Assembly (NCBI GenBank): GCA_902786615.1
Contig: CADADE010000013.1
Coordinates: 46,801-53,751 of the forward strand
Source of the DNA: Oscillospiraceae bacterium
GTDB lineage: Bacteria; Bacillota_A; Clostridia; Oscillospirales; Oscillospiraceae
Direction: 5' to 3'
Length of the DNA: 6,951 nt
Under the pieces are notes generated by a model. It searched no databases, had not been told where the DNA came from, and saw only the letters and a list, made by a program, of their open reading frames with translations. Shown here in pieces: positions 5,567 to 6,951 of the stretch (positions are counted from its first letter, which is position 1; the number at the start of each line of letters is the position of its first letter). The translations under genes were made by a program, and so were the position numbers.

Positions 5567-6583
5567 TTACTTCCCGCTTGTGTTCAATTTTGCGCCGATG
5601 GGCAGCTTCACCGTCACCTGACATCCGCCCTCCTTGCCGGGGGCGTTGCCGATCTCAAGGGTGCCGCCGTGGCGGGTGACGATCTCGTCGCAGACAGCAA
5701 GCCCGATGCCGGTGCCGCGGTTTTTCGAGCTGCCCTTGTAGAATTTTTCCTTGACGTGAGGAAGCTCGGCCTCGGGGATGCCGTGGCCGTAGTCGCGCAC
5801 GCGGATGCGCACCACACCTTCCTCCTGCTTGAGGTCGACGTCGATGCGTCCGCCCTCGCCGCCGTGCTTCATGGCGTTGTCGAGCAGGTTCAAAAACACC
5901 TGCTTGAGTCTCTCGGAGTCACCGGGGATGAGGGGAATTTCGGTCTTCGGGCCGCGGTAGTTGACCTTCATGCCGCCCTGCTTCATGAGTTCCCCATAAG
6001 TAAAGAGCGCATCCTCCAACTCAGCCGCGATGTCGATGAGTTCGATCTGCAGATTGAAGCGTCCGTCCTGGATGCGGGTAAATTCCAGCAGCTCCTTGAC
6101 CATGTTGGTAAGCCTCTCGGCTTCCTTGGAGATGATCTGGATGCCGCGGAGGGAATCGCCCTGTACCGCGGGATCATAGGCGATGGTCTCGGCCCAGCCG
6201 GTGATGGCGGTCAGCGGGGTGCGCAGCTCATGGGAGACCTGGGAGATAAACTCCGTTCTGGTCTTCTCGGCCAGTGCCGTCTTCTCGGAGATGCTGTTGA
6301 TCTCCTCGGCAAGGTAGCCGATCTCGTCTTCTTCAAAATCTTCGGTTTTGATGCCGTAACTGCCGGTCGCGATGCGCTTTGCAAAATCGCGCAGCTTATC
6401 CAGCGGTGCCGCCACGCAGTACCAGAACCAGACGTTGACGGCCAGCACATAGACGCACACGGCAATATAGATGGCGGTGGCCCAGCTCATGAGGCCATGG
6501 GTCGAGGCCCAGGTGCCCATCAGCAGCAGCGCCAGCGCCGCAATGCTCGACAGCAAAAGCTGTGTTCGTAAGTTGCCAAACAT
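5567..6583 (-). CDS. Sensor histidine kinase with minimal extracytoplasmic region
   Basis: A membrane sensor kinase that should autophosphorylate on a histidine and pass the phosphate to the response regulator encoded just upstream. The 338-residue protein has two membrane helices (about 8-26 and 34-56) joined by only about 8 residues, so there is no real extracellular sensing domain. A HAMP linker (about 58-110, with the DEIGYL signature near 86-91) leads to the HisKA dimerisation domain with SHELRTPL; H118 is the expected phospho-acceptor. The ATPase domain has an N box with N232 and N236 (LNLLDNAMKHG), G1 DYGHGIP (264-270), an FYKG F box (281-284) and G2 GTGIGLAV (290-297). All catalytic boxes look intact. 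The ATG is preceded by AGGA (6594-6597) at 10 nt. It resembles PhoR/ResE-like kinases in layout, but the signal is unknown and I assign no symbol. Confidence 0.93.
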   Translation of the reverse strand: MFGNLRTQLLLSSIAALALLLMGTWASTHGLMSWATAIYIAVCVYVLAVNVWFWYCVAAPLDKLRDFAKRIATGSYGIKTEDFEEDEIGYLAEEINSISEKTALAEKTRTEFISQVSHELRTPLTAITGWAETIAYDPAVQGDSLRGIQIISKEAERLTNMVKELLEFTRIQDGRFNLQIELIDIAAELEDALFTYGELMKQGGMKVNYRGPKTEIPLIPGDSERLKQVFLNLLDNAMKHGGEGGRIDVDLKQEEGVVRIRVRDYGHGIPEAELPHVKEKFYKGSSKNRGTGIGLAVCDEIVTRHGGTLEIGNAPGKEGGCQVTVKLPIGAKLNTSGK

Positions 6584-6593
6584 GAAACGTACT

Positions 6594-6597
6594 TCCT
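6594..6597 (-). promoter_or_regulatory. Ribosome binding site of the histidine kinase gene
   Basis: AGGA (within AGGAAGT, 6591-6597) on the minus strand is 10 nt before the ATG at 6581-6583 and lies between repeat C and the gene. It supports the chosen start. Confidence 0.6.
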
Positions 6598-6624
6598 AAT
6601 GATGTTACTTGCCCGCGGGGAGCG

Positions 6625-6758
6625 CTTGGCTCCCCCTTTGGGGGAGCTGTCGCGGCGCGTCTCACGCGAGCGCCGTGACTGAGAGGGTGTTCGTTGACGC
6701 ACAACCCTCTCCGCCCCAGTTTGCGAACTGGGGCACCTCCCCCAAAGGGGGAGGCAAG
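6625..6758. repeat. Structured intergenic repeat, copy C (between response regulator and kinase genes)
   Basis: A 134-bp element with the same 12-bp inverted termini as copy A, CTTGGCTCCCCC (6625-6636) and GGGGGAGGCAAG (6747-6758). Left to right: end hairpin GCTCCCCC-TTT-GGGGGAGC (6629-6647); arm GTCGCGGCG/CGCCGTGAC (6649-6657 with 6671-6679); central stem GAGAGGG/CCCTCTC (6681-6687 with 6705-6711); arm GCCCCAGTT-TGCG-AACTGGGGC (6713-6734); right-end hairpin CCTCCCCC-AAA-GGGGGAGG (6736-6754). The left half is nearly identical to copy A, while the right internal arm is unlike A and B in sequence but still a perfect hairpin. It sits 19 nt beyond the response regulator stop and separates the two halves of a two-component pair. 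Confidence 0.88.
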
Positions 6759-6777
6759 GGGCTGGATGCGGGGTCGC

Positions 6778-6951
6778 TCAATATCCCCACTTGTACCCGT
6801 AGCCCCACACGGTGGTGAGGTACTCCGGCTCGGTCGGGTCGTTTTCAATCTTGATGCGAAGGCGGCGGATATTCACGTCCACGGTCTTTAATTCACCGGT
6901 GAAATCGCTGCCCCAGACAGCGGAGAGGATATCCTCGCGGCTCATGGCCTT
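6778..6951 (-). CDS. OmpR/PhoB-family response regulator, C-terminal end (partial)
   Basis: The last 57 codons and stop of a DNA-binding response regulator; the receiver domain and the start of the effector domain lie beyond the right edge. The visible part is the winged-helix end of the Trans_reg_C family: SREDILSAVWG, then the recognition helix TVDVNIRRLRIKIE (residues 23-36 of the fragment) and the C-terminal beta-hairpin with TVWGYGYKW. The recognition-helix pattern VDVxIRRLRxKIE and the WGxGYK wing are diagnostic of OmpR-type regulators. The gene is transcribed ahead of the histidine kinase in the same direction, so the two are most likely a cognate pair. The gap between them is 194 nt rather than the overlap usual for such pairs, because repeat C lies in it. 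It resembles WalR/PhoP-type regulators, but the fragment is too short for a symbol. Confidence 0.93.
   Translation of the reverse strand, partial: KAMSREDILSAVWGSDFTGELKTVDVNIRRLRIKIENDPTEPEYLTTVWGYGYKWGY

Noticed and set aside
4541..6571. Long + strand open frames at 4541-5377 and 5480-6571
   Set aside because: They are antisense to the DUF1385 and histidine kinase genes, have low-complexity H/D/G/A-rich translations and no recognisable domain.
3378..6758. Repeats as ordinary Rho-independent terminators
   Set aside because: The hairpins are strong, but none is followed by a run of T on either strand, so I did not call terminators. Some termination effect is still possible.
3378..6758. A CRISPR array or a tandem repeat array
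   Set aside because: The copies are kilobases apart, differ in length, and are not separated by short spacers.

Overview
The window looks like chromosomal DNA from a moderately GC-rich, low-GC-phylum Gram-positive (Firmicutes/Clostridia), most likely a gut Oscillospiraceae-type bacterium. This rests on the protein types (a YqhQ/DUF1385 gene next to prmC, recA-recX-rimO-pgsA, an OmpR-type regulator with its kinase), strong GGAGG-like ribosome binding sites, TTG starts, and a short intergenic repeat of a kind I associate with that family. The genus cannot be fixed from the sequence alone.

Every gene is on the minus strand, so transcription runs from the right end to the left. In that order they are: the C-terminal end of an OmpR-family response regulator (6778-6951, cut by the window edge); repeat C; a small membrane histidine kinase (5567-6583); repeat B; a DUF1385/YqhQ membrane protein (4388-5338); prmC (3527-4381); repeat A; recA (2201-3322); recX (1577-2191); rimO (242-1573); and the first 79 codons of pgsA (1-239). 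Two blocks are packed so tightly that they are probably translationally coupled: DUF1385-prmC (6 nt apart) and recA-recX-rimO-pgsA (gaps of 9, 3 and 2 nt, each Shine-Dalgarno lying in the end of the gene before). No gene-free stretch exceeds about 230 bases, and the three long gaps are mostly filled by the repeats.

The genes are housekeeping: recombinational repair and its modulator (RecA/RecX), modification of translation components (RimO on ribosomal protein S12, PrmC on release factors), phospholipid synthesis (PgsA), and a two-component signalling pair. They are joined by position rather than by one pathway.

The most notable feature is a family of three structured repeats of about 134-155 bp (3378-3520, 5391-5545, 6625-6758). 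Each is a chain of perfect or near-perfect hairpins around a central stem, with imperfect inverted termini. All three lie in the same orientation, 6-22 nt beyond a stop codon. Copy A is a mosaic: its left half matches copy C and its right arm matches copy B. Start codons extended into these repeats would give false N-termini for recA and the DUF1385 gene; the starts used here are supported by ribosome binding sites. I see no CRISPR array, tRNA, rRNA, transposase or clear novel multi-gene system.
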